This document shows, piece by piece, positions 47,561 to 58,575 of a stretch of DNA of 64,000 bases. Within the stretch, counting starts at the first letter, position 1. The number at the start of each line of letters is the position of its first letter. The notes below the pieces were generated by a model. It was not told where the DNA came from. It did no database searches and saw only the letters and a list, made by a program, of their open reading frames with translations. This DNA is from Ceratotherium simum simum (lineage: Eukaryota; Chordata; Mammalia; Perissodactyla; Rhinocerotidae), in contig NW_004454177.1 of NCBI RefSeq assembly GCF_000283155.1, positions 29,791,110 through 29,855,109 of the forward strand, read 5' to 3'. A program made the translations under genes and the position numbers.

Positions 47561-47787
47561 TTAGGAATTTCATTACTTCATGTTGAAATATTGTGTTGTA
47601 ACTTCCATAGATTTTGGGATTATTAGAATTAGTGTTTTCAAAGACGATAATGATCTTAGATGATGAAAAATTAAATATTTGCTCCAAACAATGAGTCAAA
47701 GGAACTGAACATAACAACGGTGTATATTTTAGATTCAAGTTCACTAGTATTATGAATGATATCGCTTTATTAAAAAAAAGCCCTTGT

Positions 47788-48370
47788 CGAAGATATACAG
47801 ATGGCCAATAGGCACATGAAAAGATGTTCAACATCACTAATCATCAGGGAAATGCAAATCAAAACAACACTAAGATACCACCTCACGCCCGTTAGAATGG
47901 CTATAATCACCAAGACAAAAAACAACAAATGTTGGAGAGGATGTGGAGAAACAGGAACCCTCATACACAGCTGGTGGGAATGCAAATTGGTGCAGCCTCT
48001 ATGGAAAACAGTATGGAGATTCCTCAAAGAATTAAAAATAGAGATGCCCTATGATCCAGCCATCCCACTACTGGGAATCTATCCAACGCACCTGAAATCA
48101 ACAATCCAAAGAGGCTTATGCACCCCTATGTTCATTGCAGCATTATTCACCATAGCCAAGAAGTGGAAGCAACCTAAGTGTCCCTCGACTGACGACTGGA
48201 TTAAGAAAATGTGGTATATATATACAATGGAATACTACTCAGCCATAAAAAAAGACAAAATCGTCCCATTTGCAACAACATGGATGGGCCTGGAGCGTAT
48301 TATGTTAAGTGAAATAAGCCAGAAAGAGAAAGACAAACACTGTATGATCTCACTCATATGTGGAATATAA
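47788..48370 (+). pseudogene. L1 ORF2 C-terminal fragment, frame still open
   Basis: This is the tail of the L1 endonuclease/reverse transcriptase protein, truncated at its start by the insertion itself. The frame is open from the insertion edge to the natural stop; the first Met is at 47801, giving 189 residues. The Cys-rich segment is intact: '[20 protein letters not shown]' supplies the spaced Cys and His residues near residues 44-63 of the frame. It is followed by '[14 protein letters not shown]' and '[20 protein letters not shown]'. It lacks endonuclease and polymerase domains, so it is not functional. Frame intactness points to recent insertion, not selection. Confidence 0.93.
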
Positions 48371-48570
48371 ACCAACACATGGACAGAAAAAACTGGACTG
48401 TGGTTACCCGGGCAGTGGGGGTGGGGGGTGGGCACAAGGGATGAAGGGAGTCATATATATGGTGATGGACAAACAAAAATGTACAACCCAAAATTTCACA
48501 ATGTTAGAAACCATTAAAACATCAATAAAAAATAAATAAATAAATAAATAAAGGTGCATGAGAAAAAAAA
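47788..48570 (+). mobile_element. Fairly young 5'-truncated L1 with complete 3' end
   Basis: A 783-bp insertion with ORF2 C-terminus, stop codon at 48368-48370, a short 3'UTR with a G-rich tract ('cagtgggggtggggggtggg') and an A-rich end in which (AAAT)n, then ggtgcatgag, then a run of about 16 As follow one another. The target duplication aaaaaaaagcccttgt at 47772-47787 and 48571-48586 is perfect. The intact frame and perfect duplication make it the youngest-looking LINE in the window. Confidence 0.96.
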
Positions 48571-48586
48571 AAAAAAAAGCCCTTGT

Positions 48587-49259
48587 TGTTGGCTATAAAA
48601 CATTTAGAGATATATTGCCTCAAAAGATTTCTAATATCATAATTAGTATAGTCCATTTTCATTAATTTAAATAAGCTATGCTATAAGATCCCTCCCTTTG
48701 AAAATGTCCAAAAATAGGTTGGATTGTTATTATAAGTTGTCTTAAATCACATTTTTGCAAAACATTAACCTAGTAAAAAGTTACGTTAAATTTTTTTAAA
48801 GCTAAAAATATTTCACTGATATTTTCTCTCTGTAACCCCCTGATTTATCAAAGTTGAGATATAGTTTCAGAATAATAATTTATCCAGGCATAAGTTTAAC
48901 AGTTATAAAATACCAATTAAAACATTTAACGCTTAGACTCATCTTTCTAATTTGATTGATTTTTTTGGAAATACATGGTCATAGAGGACATAAGATATCA
49001 GTGGATGCTCTTGCTCTCTTGGCTGACTGATAAAGAGGAATCAAGGAAATCAATGAGAGAAATAAAGTTATTATTTGGAAAATTAGAGGCAAAAAATTAT
49101 CAAACTGTTATTTTTAAAATATGCATACTATTGTAATCAAGTTCCATTTGTTTGGTACTCACAAACTTACTGCTAATTATTATTAGACTCATAATTAGCA
49201 CTAATAATGTCAACTATCTTGTTAAGTATGTGCATATACTAGATTATAAAACATCTTTA
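48587..49259. other. Single-copy sequence, nothing recognised
   Basis: AT-rich; no gene or named repeat. Confidence 0.4.
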
Positions 49260-49460
49260 ATGAAATTCAACAAATATTTATTGAGCATTTATCACTTGCC
49301 CATTAGTATTCAAAAAGATAGTGATATAAAGATGAAACGTGTGAATATGTGTGTATATATGCTTCAACAAGTTCACAATCTTTAAATGCGAGAGGCCAAC
49401 AAAAATGTTATAATATCATGAAACGGATGCTACAAGAAGCATGAACTCTCTTTGGGAGTG
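49260..49460 (-). mobile_element. L2 LINE 3' end, inverted
   Basis: 'aaattcaacaaatatttatt', 'gagcatttatcacttgccca' and 'gataaagatgaaacg'-like text followed by 'gaggccaacaaaaatgttat' is the reverse complement of the L2 3' end. Confidence 0.6.
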
Positions 49461-50267
49461 AAGGGAGTAATTAATTATAGGGGAAGGAAGTGGCTTTACA
49501 GCATGGGTACCTTTAGTACTAGATCTTGAGCCGTAATTACAACTTCATCCAATACAGGTAATTAGACAGAAGAGCATCCAGGGAATGAGGAATTGTATAT
49601 AATAACTGGGAAGGGTGAAGATTAGTTCTTGTTTGAGAAATTGCAAGTAATCTAATCAGACTCATGCATAGAGTTTAATGTCTTAGAAGAAAAAAACCAG
49701 GGCAATAATTAGGGTCCAATTTTGAAGTGTCCTGTTTGCCTTATCAAGATATTTTGACTATCTTTTTTTAATTGAAGTGAAAGTTTTCAACGCTGGCTGT
49801 TATGAGTAATTACTTGTAAAGCTGCCCTCTCTGTTCCCAACCGAGATCAAATGAGAAGGAATCTCTGTGGAATACCCATAAACTAATATATTTTTAAACC
49901 CCATAACTTATTTTGATGCATATTAAAGTTTGAAACCCACTCTATAAGAGAAAGGGAGCTTTAGGCTTACCAGCAGGAAATTATATGATCAGCTCTTGAT
50001 TTGGAAAAATAATTCTTGCCACTAATTGGAATCAAGAGAGACAAATAAGGGAGTTGTTGCATCATCCCTGTGTTGGCCGTTGAATTTTAGAACTGAATAA
50101 GACAGAGACGTTTCCTGCACTTATGCAGCTTACATGGCAGTGGAAGAGGCATTAATAAACACTATTTTGTGCCCTATGTGTAATTGGAGATCAATATACG
50201 TTATTCGAATAAATAAATGAGTTTATCTCGTATACTAATTTTTAATACTTTATTTTGCTTTACCTAC
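49461..50267. other. Single-copy sequence, nothing recognised
   Basis: No gene. Around 50090-50150 'cctgcacttatgcagcttac' hints at another reversed L2 piece, too short to call. Confidence 0.4.
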
Positions 50268-50415
50268 AGCCGGTGGTTGCCAAGCCTAGCTGTGCCTCAG
50301 GAGCAACAGGGGATCTTATTGACAATACAGGCATCGGAAGCTGCTGTGCAGTTTGAAGTCCATGAATCTGTATTGCTAGAAAGCTTCCCGGGCAGCTTTT
50401 GAAGCGCTGTCAGCC
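50268..50415 (+). mobile_element. MER5A-like hAT-Charlie DNA transposon fragment
   Basis: It starts with 'ccggtggttgccaagcctag', contains 'aatctgtattgctagaaagc' and 'ttcccgggcagcttttgaag' and so parallels the MER5A layout, whose two halves resemble each other in inverted orientation. Diverged; the right terminal repeat is unclear. The 61-codon frame 50217-50402 overlaps it and is not a gene. Confidence 0.55.
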
Positions 50416-51924
50416 CTAATTTGCAGAGGAGCTTTGGGCATTGAGAACACAGAACTTTAAGACCCAGATTTTCTAAATAATCTCTCTCTTGTACTTCACT
50501 CTATGCTTTGTAAAAATGACCTGAGATTTGGCTGAGAATTATAATTCAATTCAGTTTAAAGCTAAGCAAAGCTGTGCAACCAAGGTATGCCAGGTACTCA
50601 ATGTTTGCGGGTGGATGGAGTTTGGTAAAAAGATGCTGTCAAGGACTCTACACTCGAGCACAGGAAACAGACACACCACTGACTATAATACAAGGCACTG
50701 CTAAATAGTGCTAAATGGAAGGACGAGTTACATACTGTGAGAAGGAAAAGAAGTTGTAATTAACTTTGGTGGAAGTAGATTGGGGGTGGGGTGGCGTGGG
50801 CATTAGGGTAGCGTCACACTGGAGTTATAGCAGAGCAGCAGGGTTTTGCAAGGTAAGACAGATTTCAAAGGGGGGATGGGGATGGCACTTCGGTACAAAA
50901 AAAGCATAAACAGATTCAGAAAAAGTTTTATTTTAATATTAATAATTTTGCTTAGTGGTCTCAAGAGGTAATATTCTCCAAAGTTTTTGTCACATTGAAA
51001 GACAAGTGTCTAGTTCTTTTGTACTCATGCAATTTACAAGATAAGACATGCAAGTTTCAAAAACCGAAGAACTAATCTTACAAGAATAACCCTGAGCATT
51101 TGACTGTGATTCTTTTTCAGTCACAATTTGCCTAGTTCACAGAACTCTCGTGGTCCCTTAATACCTTCCCTACATTCTCTTTCTTGGTTTTCATTTTCTT
51201 CTTTTGAAGATCACAGCTATCTGCATAATAGGCTATCGGTCTAAGAAGAGGGAGAGGGAGAGCAAAGCAGACTGTCTCAACTCCCATTGAAACTGAGAGT
51301 CTTCATAGAAGAAAAATGAAGAGAAATAAAAAATCAAATTTGAGAACAGAGAATAGTATCAGTTAAATCTCACTAGAGGCAAATTCAAGATGACTTTTGA
51401 AAATGTTTTCATTTGTCAATTTATACTCAACATTTCTTTTGGCCACATGGTTCCAGGATCAAATTGTTTTTCTTTTCCTTCTTTTCTTCTATCAGTGTGC
51501 CTTCTCTCTTAGGGCTGGCAAGCAAGCCATTATATAACGCACAAAATGTTAAAATATGTCACAGTCCATATAATGGAACATAAATCATGCCTATACAATA
51601 CCAGTTATTACAAAATTCTGTGTTAACGTATAAAAATCACTGATTTGTCCCTAAAGTTTTAGTTTTTGAAATATTGCAAACAAAGTTAGCTAAAGCTTTA
51701 CATGGCTCAAGCTAGAACAGCTGGGCTTCCTAACATTATATGTACTGTTTAAATAAGGTCAGATTATTTAATTATAGAGTGTTGTAAATGCTTACTCAGA
51801 AATGCAAAGCATTAATCAAAAGTACACTCATAAAGTATATCAGGCAGAAGAAATGCACAGACAAGATTTTATTAGGAAAATCAAGCAACCAGCCCAGTTA
51901 ATAAGTCTCCTCTTTCTAGCAATG
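50416..51924. other. Single-copy sequence
   Basis: No gene. The G-rich segment 50780-50890 ('gattgggggtggggtggcgt') is locally unusual but short. No named repeat. Confidence 0.4.
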
Positions 51925-52150
51925 ATAGAATGTGGCATAATAAGAAGACTACAGGTTTGGCATCAGACACATTTAGGTAAGGATCCCACACCCACTATTT
52001 TAATAACTCTCTGACCTTGGATAAATTACTCAATCACTCTGAGTCTCAATTAACTTATCCGTAAAGGGGGGGAAATATAACTAAAGCTCAGGATTATTCC
52101 AAGGAATCTGAAAAATATAAAGTAACATAGCAATCACAAAGTAGGCCAGG
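51925..52150 (+). mobile_element. MIR SINE
   Basis: 'ctacaggtttggcatcagac', 'acatttaggtaaggatccca', 'ctctctgaccttggataaat' and 'ctgagtctcaattaacttat' follow MIR in the plus sense. Confidence 0.78.
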
Positions 52151-53589
52151 TATTTGAATATTTAGAATTGCTAGTAAAAGGAACACAGAGGTCTATTGCT
52201 TTAACATTTGTAGTAACAAATATCCAAAGAGTAATTCTGTGACTTGAGAGTGTCACAGATTTTGATTCACACTCTAGAATGTTAGACTTTATTATTTCAA
52301 GTTATTTGCACTAAACCACAGGTTCCTCAGTTGACACTTGCAATACTTTGAATTCTCCTGCTCTTGTTCTGCCGACATGATAGATTGCAGCCATTTGCCC
52401 AGCATTCCTCATTATAGGACTACATACAGATTGACTGTGAACTCATGCTCTTAAACAAAACAGAAGGGAATTTTCTTTAAAAGAAGGATGCCACTGCCTA
52501 AAGATGCAGTGTACACACAGTTTAATGACCAGTTTCTCATGTCATGAATCCTGTAATGGAGGAAGCGCTCTTCCCTCTGGGCTTTCTCTACAGCGGCACC
52601 CACCCCTTCTCACTTGCACTCATCTCTGCCAAATATTCTGTGAGCCAGTCACAGGGAGTAAGCAAATTACTGCTATTTCGAGCTCCTCGTCTGCAAAAGC
52701 AGGCAATGTCAGAGACGCTAAGATCTGGTTAGCATTATAATTTACTAGCTTTGTTGGAGGTTGAAAGATTCTGCATGCAAACACATGCAGTGTGAAAAGA
52801 GCAGGGCCAAAAGAAAGAATTAAATTGTCAACATAGTCTTGGAGCAAGAAATGGACACATCTTAAATATATTAACGCTATATACATATATGCATAGATGT
52901 AACAAACACATCTATTGATTCCATTGACATATAGTGTTCTGAAAAAAATATATGTATAATCCTACATATAACTAAAAAGAGAATTCTATATCCTAACACT
53001 ATGGTTCACCAGTACCGACCCCTTTTAGCAACACATACAGTTGTTATTTATAGGCATAATATACAAAGATATGTTAACTATATATAAACATATAGACACT
53101 TTATACAAACCTATAGAAAACTCTTTACACATACATATATTTAGTCCCTATATAAACATATGTAACCGAGATGTCATAAAATAAAATATGACAAAATATT
53201 TTGGTAGAAAGAATATTGGGTTTTTTTTATCATTTTGAAATACTGCACTTTGTCAAATGGTTGTCTGATGCTTCTTTTTAATGATTTCTCACTTTCTTCA
53301 TATAAGATCTCTGTTTTTATTATCTCTACAATTTTAACTCAAAGAAAACAGCTTTGTCTCCAGTTCCTAATTCATAGTCATTCTACACTTTCTTACCTTG
53401 CTCGTCACAATCCATTACTCTCTTGGAGATTCTTAGGGCTGCCCTCCGTAGTGCTGACTCAATATAGCTTTGAGTCTTAACTGAGACAGAAAAATCCCCA
53501 CAGCAGAGAACTCATCTATGACAAATTATAAAAAATGTAGTATCTTTTAGAGAGACATGTAAAATAACCTGCCCAAAATTTACTGGGAA
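52151..53589. other. Single-copy sequence with TA/CA-rich alternating tract
   Basis: From about 52866 to 53165 the sequence is rich in short 'acatatat'-type motifs without a regular period. Overlapping frames at 52504-52740 and 52544-52732 (+) and 52620-52886 (-) lie over the same bases in conflicting phases and have no domains. Confidence 0.4.
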
Positions 53590-53850
53590 ATGATATTATG
53601 CAACGATTTAGAACGCAAGTAATAGGAGATGGTTCTGGGTTCAGATCCTAGCTCTGCCAGTTAGTGAATTTATGCAAATTACTAACCACTCTAGATATGC
53701 TTCATCATTAAGAAAGGGGAATATAGTAATACCTACCCCATAGGGTGGATTTGAGAACTAAGCGACATAATGCATTTAAAATACTTTACACAATGCTTGA
53801 CACAAAGTAAATTCTCAGTAAACATCAGCTGTTATTGTTGCTATTTTTTA
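53590..53850 (+). mobile_element. MIR SINE, nearly complete
   Basis: 'gttctgggttcagatcctag', 'ctctgccagttagtgaattt', 'aatacctaccccatagggtg', 'catttaaaatactttacaca' and 'acacaaagtaaattctcagt' cover the MIR from tRNA-like part to tail in order. Confidence 0.87.
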
Positions 53851-54553
53851 ATTAGCATCTGCAAAACCAGATGATAATTCTAGTGCAATTCTGTCTAAAG
53901 ATGGACCTCTTGCATATGTAGATTTAATGATTTCCAAGAACTATTATGTCAAAATGTGGGATGCCGATTTTATCAGTCCGTCCACAGATAAACCTTTACT
54001 AGGTGTAATTTTCCCATGTGATTGATAGCAGTATGTATGATAAAATCTGATAGACAACCACAGATGTTCTATTTCAAGCAATTGTAGGCAGAAGCCCCAT
54101 ACTAAGTGGATTCCTCCCAGATATGCTGACACAAAATAAGAAAAATAATCCACATCCTCCTTTTTTGCCAGAGCAAAATGTCAATCTCTTTTAGATTTTT
54201 CAGACATCAGCAGAACATTTGCCTTGTTAAGAGTTACTACTACTCGTCAGCAGAAGCAGGAAGATGCAGGGCTTGCTTTGCTCTCCATACAAACGTTAAG
54301 CACTCACAAAGATGGCACCTAAAAACATGTACATACACATAAAATAACATATAGAGTTATTCATTTAGAAAATTACTTTTTTCCTGGCTTCCCTGTGCAG
54401 TTCCTTGGGTATAGTATATGTAGGACTAGTCAACCTAAATAAAAATTTTCTTTCAATAATAATAATTTTATTTTGGAAGGAGGAAGGATGGAGGGAAAGA
54501 GGAAGAAAGAGAAGGTTGTATATTCTTCACTGTTGTTTGGTAGGATTTCTACA

Positions 54554-54584
54554 TGTGTGAATGTGTGTGTGTGTGTGTCTGTTT
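54554..54584. repeat. (GT)n microsatellite
   Basis: About 12 GT units with two interruptions. Confidence 0.9.
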
Positions 54585-56723
54585 GTAAAATGAGGCACCT
54601 TTACCTCCACCTTGATAAATTGTCAAATACTTCTTTGAACTTTCCTTTCTTCCTTCATCTTCTTCCCCCTTCTCCATTTCACATTGCTCATTGAAGCTTG
54701 TTTATGTCAAATGAATCGATGGATGAGAACTTTAATTTATTCGAGCAGAATAAACACCAGGATTAAAAGATCTCATTTGCCTTGGGAGGTGGTAAAGCAC
54801 TATCTCAAAAACAGTTTGTATTTCATTTTGGATTCTAGGCATACAGACTACAGTTTTTTTAAATCTAATTTTGTACATACACAATATGGAAATCCTCGCC
54901 CATTTAATGTGCTTGTTCTCTTGATAATTATGCTCCCTATACACTTGTATATGCCTTAATACCTTGAGATAGCGCCATCATTAGCAGCATCTGCAGTTCT
55001 TTTCCCGCCCTTTGGATAATGTGGGGATATTGGTATTTTGTTTATTTTTGTAAAGCTCACTTAAACCAATTGACCATAACCATAGAATAGAGACACGAAA
55101 ATTCCACCTCCTGGCACAGTCGGGCATGTTTTTGTTGAATTTCTCCTGGTTTCTCTTCATACACCAAACCCCCCATCTAGTCTTTCTTTGCTTCTAAAGG
55201 TCAATGCCTGTTGTCTAAAGGGCTGGAGGAAGGGAGAAACTTCAGTGGCTCAGTCTGTACGTTGGCAGGTCTGTTTGAAAAAGCTTCCACGGCTGATTGA
55301 ATCCACACTATGCTGGTCCAGCACCATTAATCCTTTACAACAAGGAACAGTCAATTAACTCATCTTAAAGAAATAATTAATCTCATTTGAATTCTTCATA
55401 AGAATGATGATTTTCTTCCTAAGTGACAATGTGTGTGTGCCAGAGGGAGGGGCACATGAAAGAAAATGTCTCCTGGATATTACATAGTTCTTTCTTTGTA
55501 ATATGTCATGCTAACTTCTGTATAGTTATTCGCTATAAAGTATGTGATAATGAGTGTGTGTATACTGCTACTTACATAACATTTGATAATTTCCAGTGAA
55601 TCTGGAAATGCATGTCATCTTTGCCTTTGATTCCTGAAGTGAGAACAAACCTCAAGAGAAATAGAAAGAACCATTTTGACTCATTATTACCACGACGTAA
55701 AGTGACAAGGAGACATTACCCCCACTGACTCACTATTAAGATTCAGCTATAACAATATTTGCTAACCACATACATTGAACAGAAATGTGAAGTTTACTTT
55801 GCCAGCACTCACTCTCACTCCACCCTTTACATTTTGGTGATCTTCAATGGGCAGCTCAATTGTTTATTTATACTAGTATTAAAGATTTATTTTATCTTAT
55901 ATGAAATCAAGGATCCTTTTGTGGAGGGTTGAAATCTAAGATTTTTTTATCTTTCTCCTAGTATCTCCCTTTATGAACTTTCCACAATGACAATATCTTC
56001 TCTAGAGAATGAAATGGATTACAGATAACATCTGGCTTTGTCAATCACACGTCTTTCCAGTTATAGTCAAAGACATTTTTCTTTGTTAGACATTGTTTTC
56101 ATACTCGTAAATTGTTTTAGGAGGGCATCAGAATTTCTCACACTTTATTCCAATGACTGCAGAAAGATAAGTCTTAAAATCACATACTTTTATGGTGAAA
56201 AGGAAATTGCAAGGAGAAGTAAATACACTTATTTTTGAGGGTGTTAATATAAACTGGAAAAAAATCTTATAATTATGAAAATGTTATTTTTGTTCTTGGA
56301 AAGCAATTTGGCTTGGCCTGAGGATATATCTTTGCAAGAATTATGGTTAAAGATGGCACACTGAACATATGTTTTTAGTTTTTCTTCCTCTCAACTATGA
56401 AATGATAGTGAGGATGCATAAATGTGAATAATCGTAAGCAACCATGAAAAGGAAAATAGCTCCCATTTGCACATCAGAGAAGTTGACTCTTTAGAGGGAT
56501 CTGTAATTGGATAGGATTATATTGACTGAGAAACCAAAACAGGAGCTTTGACCAGCAAAAGGCAGGAGCTCATCTCTCCAATAGGCTTGAAAGAGGCTCA
56601 AACCCAGAACCAGCAGCTATAGAAAGAAACCAAATGTTGGCCCATAATCAGGGTAATTAGTGATTGTCTATAGAATAGCTTGATCAGGTGGCACCTCTCC
56701 TCCTACAGGTGTCCCCAAACGGA

Positions 56724-56758
56724 AGCTAGACACCCCAAATGGTGTCTAGCTAGACACC
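56724..56758. repeat. 18-bp perfect palindrome plus flanking copy
   Basis: ggtgtctagctagacacc at 56741-56758 is its own reverse complement. A third arm, agctagacacc, at 56724-56734 repeats the right half 24 bp upstream in direct orientation and can pair with 56741-56751 across a 6-base loop. A further 'gtctagc' follows at 56771. No mobile-element ends are recognised. Confidence 0.9.
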
Positions 56759-57039
56759 ACTAGAAGAGGCGTCTAGCATTTGTCCAAGGATAAGCCCATA
56801 AAACTACTTTCTGTAGAAACTACATTGCTTGCCTGGGGGAAAGCTGCTGTTAAGTCTTTATGCCTAAGAGAGAAGCAAAAAAGATCAAAGTAACTCCAAA
56901 CGTAACATGGGTGGGGGAAATGGAGAATAAAAGGCAAGGCAGTGCTCTGCTCCTAATCTAGCTCTTCTTACTTTCACATTTGAAAAAGCCCCCAGCTTAT
57001 CTAACTACTCTTGGCATTCTATGCCTCCTGATAATATTG

Positions 57040-57270
57040 TCAGTACTTTCCTCAATTCTTTACATGAATTAAATTAATTCATTTCACTCTCACAACAGCC
57101 CTGTGTGGTAGGTGACATTATTATCATCATCTAAGAGATAAGAAAACTGGGGTACAGAAATATTAAGTAATTTGCTTAAGTTCACACAGCTAGTAAGCAT
57201 GAGAGCTGAGATTTGAACACAGAGTCTGGTTCAAGAGTCCCATGTTCTTAACCATTACCTTAGGTCACCC
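57040..57270 (-). mobile_element. MIR SINE, inverted
   Basis: 'cactctcacaacagccctgt', 'attattatcatcatctaaga', 'taatttgcttaagttcacac', 'agctagtaagcatgagagct' and 'tcttaaccattaccttaggt' are the reverse complement of MIR, nearly full length. Confidence 0.85.
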
Positions 57271-57625
57271 TGATGCGACGCCTGCCATTTGATGTGCCAC
57301 ACAAAATCTGCAGGCAGCTTTCCCACATAGAGGAAAGGACTTCAGAGAAATAGATCAACAAAACTACAGGGAAAACCCATGCCATCTCTCTGTGTTTATC
57401 AGCTGAGTCCCTTGTTAAAAAATATGAACAGACAACCAAAAATCATCAAACATTTGAGGATACTCAACAGCCAGCAAGAGAGATGTCAAGATGAACAAAT
57501 GGAACAACTGACTCCAAAAAAAAAAGCCAGAGACATTTTAAGGAACAAAAGAGAACTTTAAAAACTATAATGATTACACTTAGAGAAGTAAAAGAGGATA
57601 TTCCATCAATAAAAAGTAAATACTG

Positions 57626-57870
57626 TATGGGGCCAGCCCGGTGATGTAGCAGTTTAGTTTGCATGCTCCACTTTGGCAGCCCGGGGTTCACAGGTTCAGA
57701 TCCAGGATGTGGACCGATGCACCACTTGTCAAGCCATGCTGTGGCGGCGTCCCATGTAAAGTAGAGGAAGATGGGCACAGATGTTAGCCCAGGACCAAGC
57801 TTCCTCAGCAAAAAGAGGAGGAGTGGCAACGGATGCTAGCTCAGGAATAATTTTCCTCATAACAACAAAA
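57626..57870 (+). mobile_element. ERE SINE (first of three)
   Basis: 'ggggccagcccggtgatgta', 'aagccatgctgtggcggcgt', two tail segments ('acagatgttagcccaggacc' and 'aacggatgctagctcaggaa') and an A-rich tail. The flanks aaaaagtaaatactg (57611-57625) and aaaaagtaaacattg (57871-57885) match at 13 of 15. Confidence 0.95.
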
Positions 57871-57923
57871 AAAAAGTAAACATTGCAATGGAAAATAAAG
57901 TGATTATATAAAAGTAAAGTTTC

Positions 57924-58166
57924 AGGACCGGTCTGGTGGCATAGTGGTTAAGTTCACACACTCTGCTTTGGCGGCTTGGGGTTCACAGGTTCAGATCCCA
58001 GGTGCAGACCTACACCACTCACCAAGCCATGCTGTGGCTGCAACCCACATACAAAATAGAGGAGGACTGGCACAGATGTTAGCTCGGGGACATCTTCCTC
58101 AAGCAAAAGGAGGAAGATTGGCAACAGATATTAGCTCAGGGCCAGTCTTCCTCACCAAAAAAAAAG
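57924..58166 (+). mobile_element. ERE SINE (second of three)
   Basis: 'aggaccggtctggtggcata', 'aagccatgctgtggctgcaa', two tail segments ('acagatgttagctcggggac' and 'aacagatattagctcagggc') and an A run. gtaaagtttc at 57914-57923 and 58167-58176 is the core of the target duplication. Confidence 0.95.
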
Positions 58167-58264
58167 GTAAAGTTTCTTGAAAATTTCAAATCTGATTCCT
58201 AAAATATAAAAAGTCCTTAGCTCAGTAATACAACAGATCTGGTTTAAATCAAATTGTTCATCTT

Positions 58265-58575
58265 CTTTTTTTATTTTTATTTATTTATTTTTTTTGTGAG
58301 GAAGATCAGCCCTGAGCTAACATCTGTGCTGATCCTCCTCTTTTTGCTGAGGAAGACCGGCTCTGAGCTAACATCTATTGCCAATCCTCCTCGTTTTTCC
58401 CCAAAGCCCCAGTAGATAGTTGTATGGCATATTTGCATATCCTTCTAGTTGTTGTATATGGGATGAGGCCTCAGCATGGCTGGAGAAGTGATGCGTTAGT
58501 GCGCGCCCGAGATCCGAACCCAGGCCGCCAGTAGCGAAGTGGGTGCACTTAACCACTAAGCCACAGGGCAGGCCC
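58265..58575 (-). mobile_element. ERE1-type SINE, inverted (third of three)
   Basis: T-rich tail, two reversed tail segments, then the ERE1-specific stretch 'aagccccagtagatagttgt' and 'tccttctagttgttgtatat', and the reversed head ending 'gccacagggcaggcccc'. A perfect 15-bp target duplication, caaattgttcatctt, at 58250-58264 and 58576-58590 fixes the ends. At 311 bp it is the most complete ERE1 here and serves as a template for the gap at 21039. Confidence 0.97.

Larger units (their letters stand above)
53851..57039. other. Single-copy sequence
   Basis: No gene and no transposon recognised over about 3.2 kb. Frames at 53944-54153, 54732-54944 (-), 54473-54694, 54684-54959 and 56038-56238 (+) lack domains. 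It holds a (GT)n tract at 54554-54584 and the compact palindrome at 56724-56758. Confidence 0.4.
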
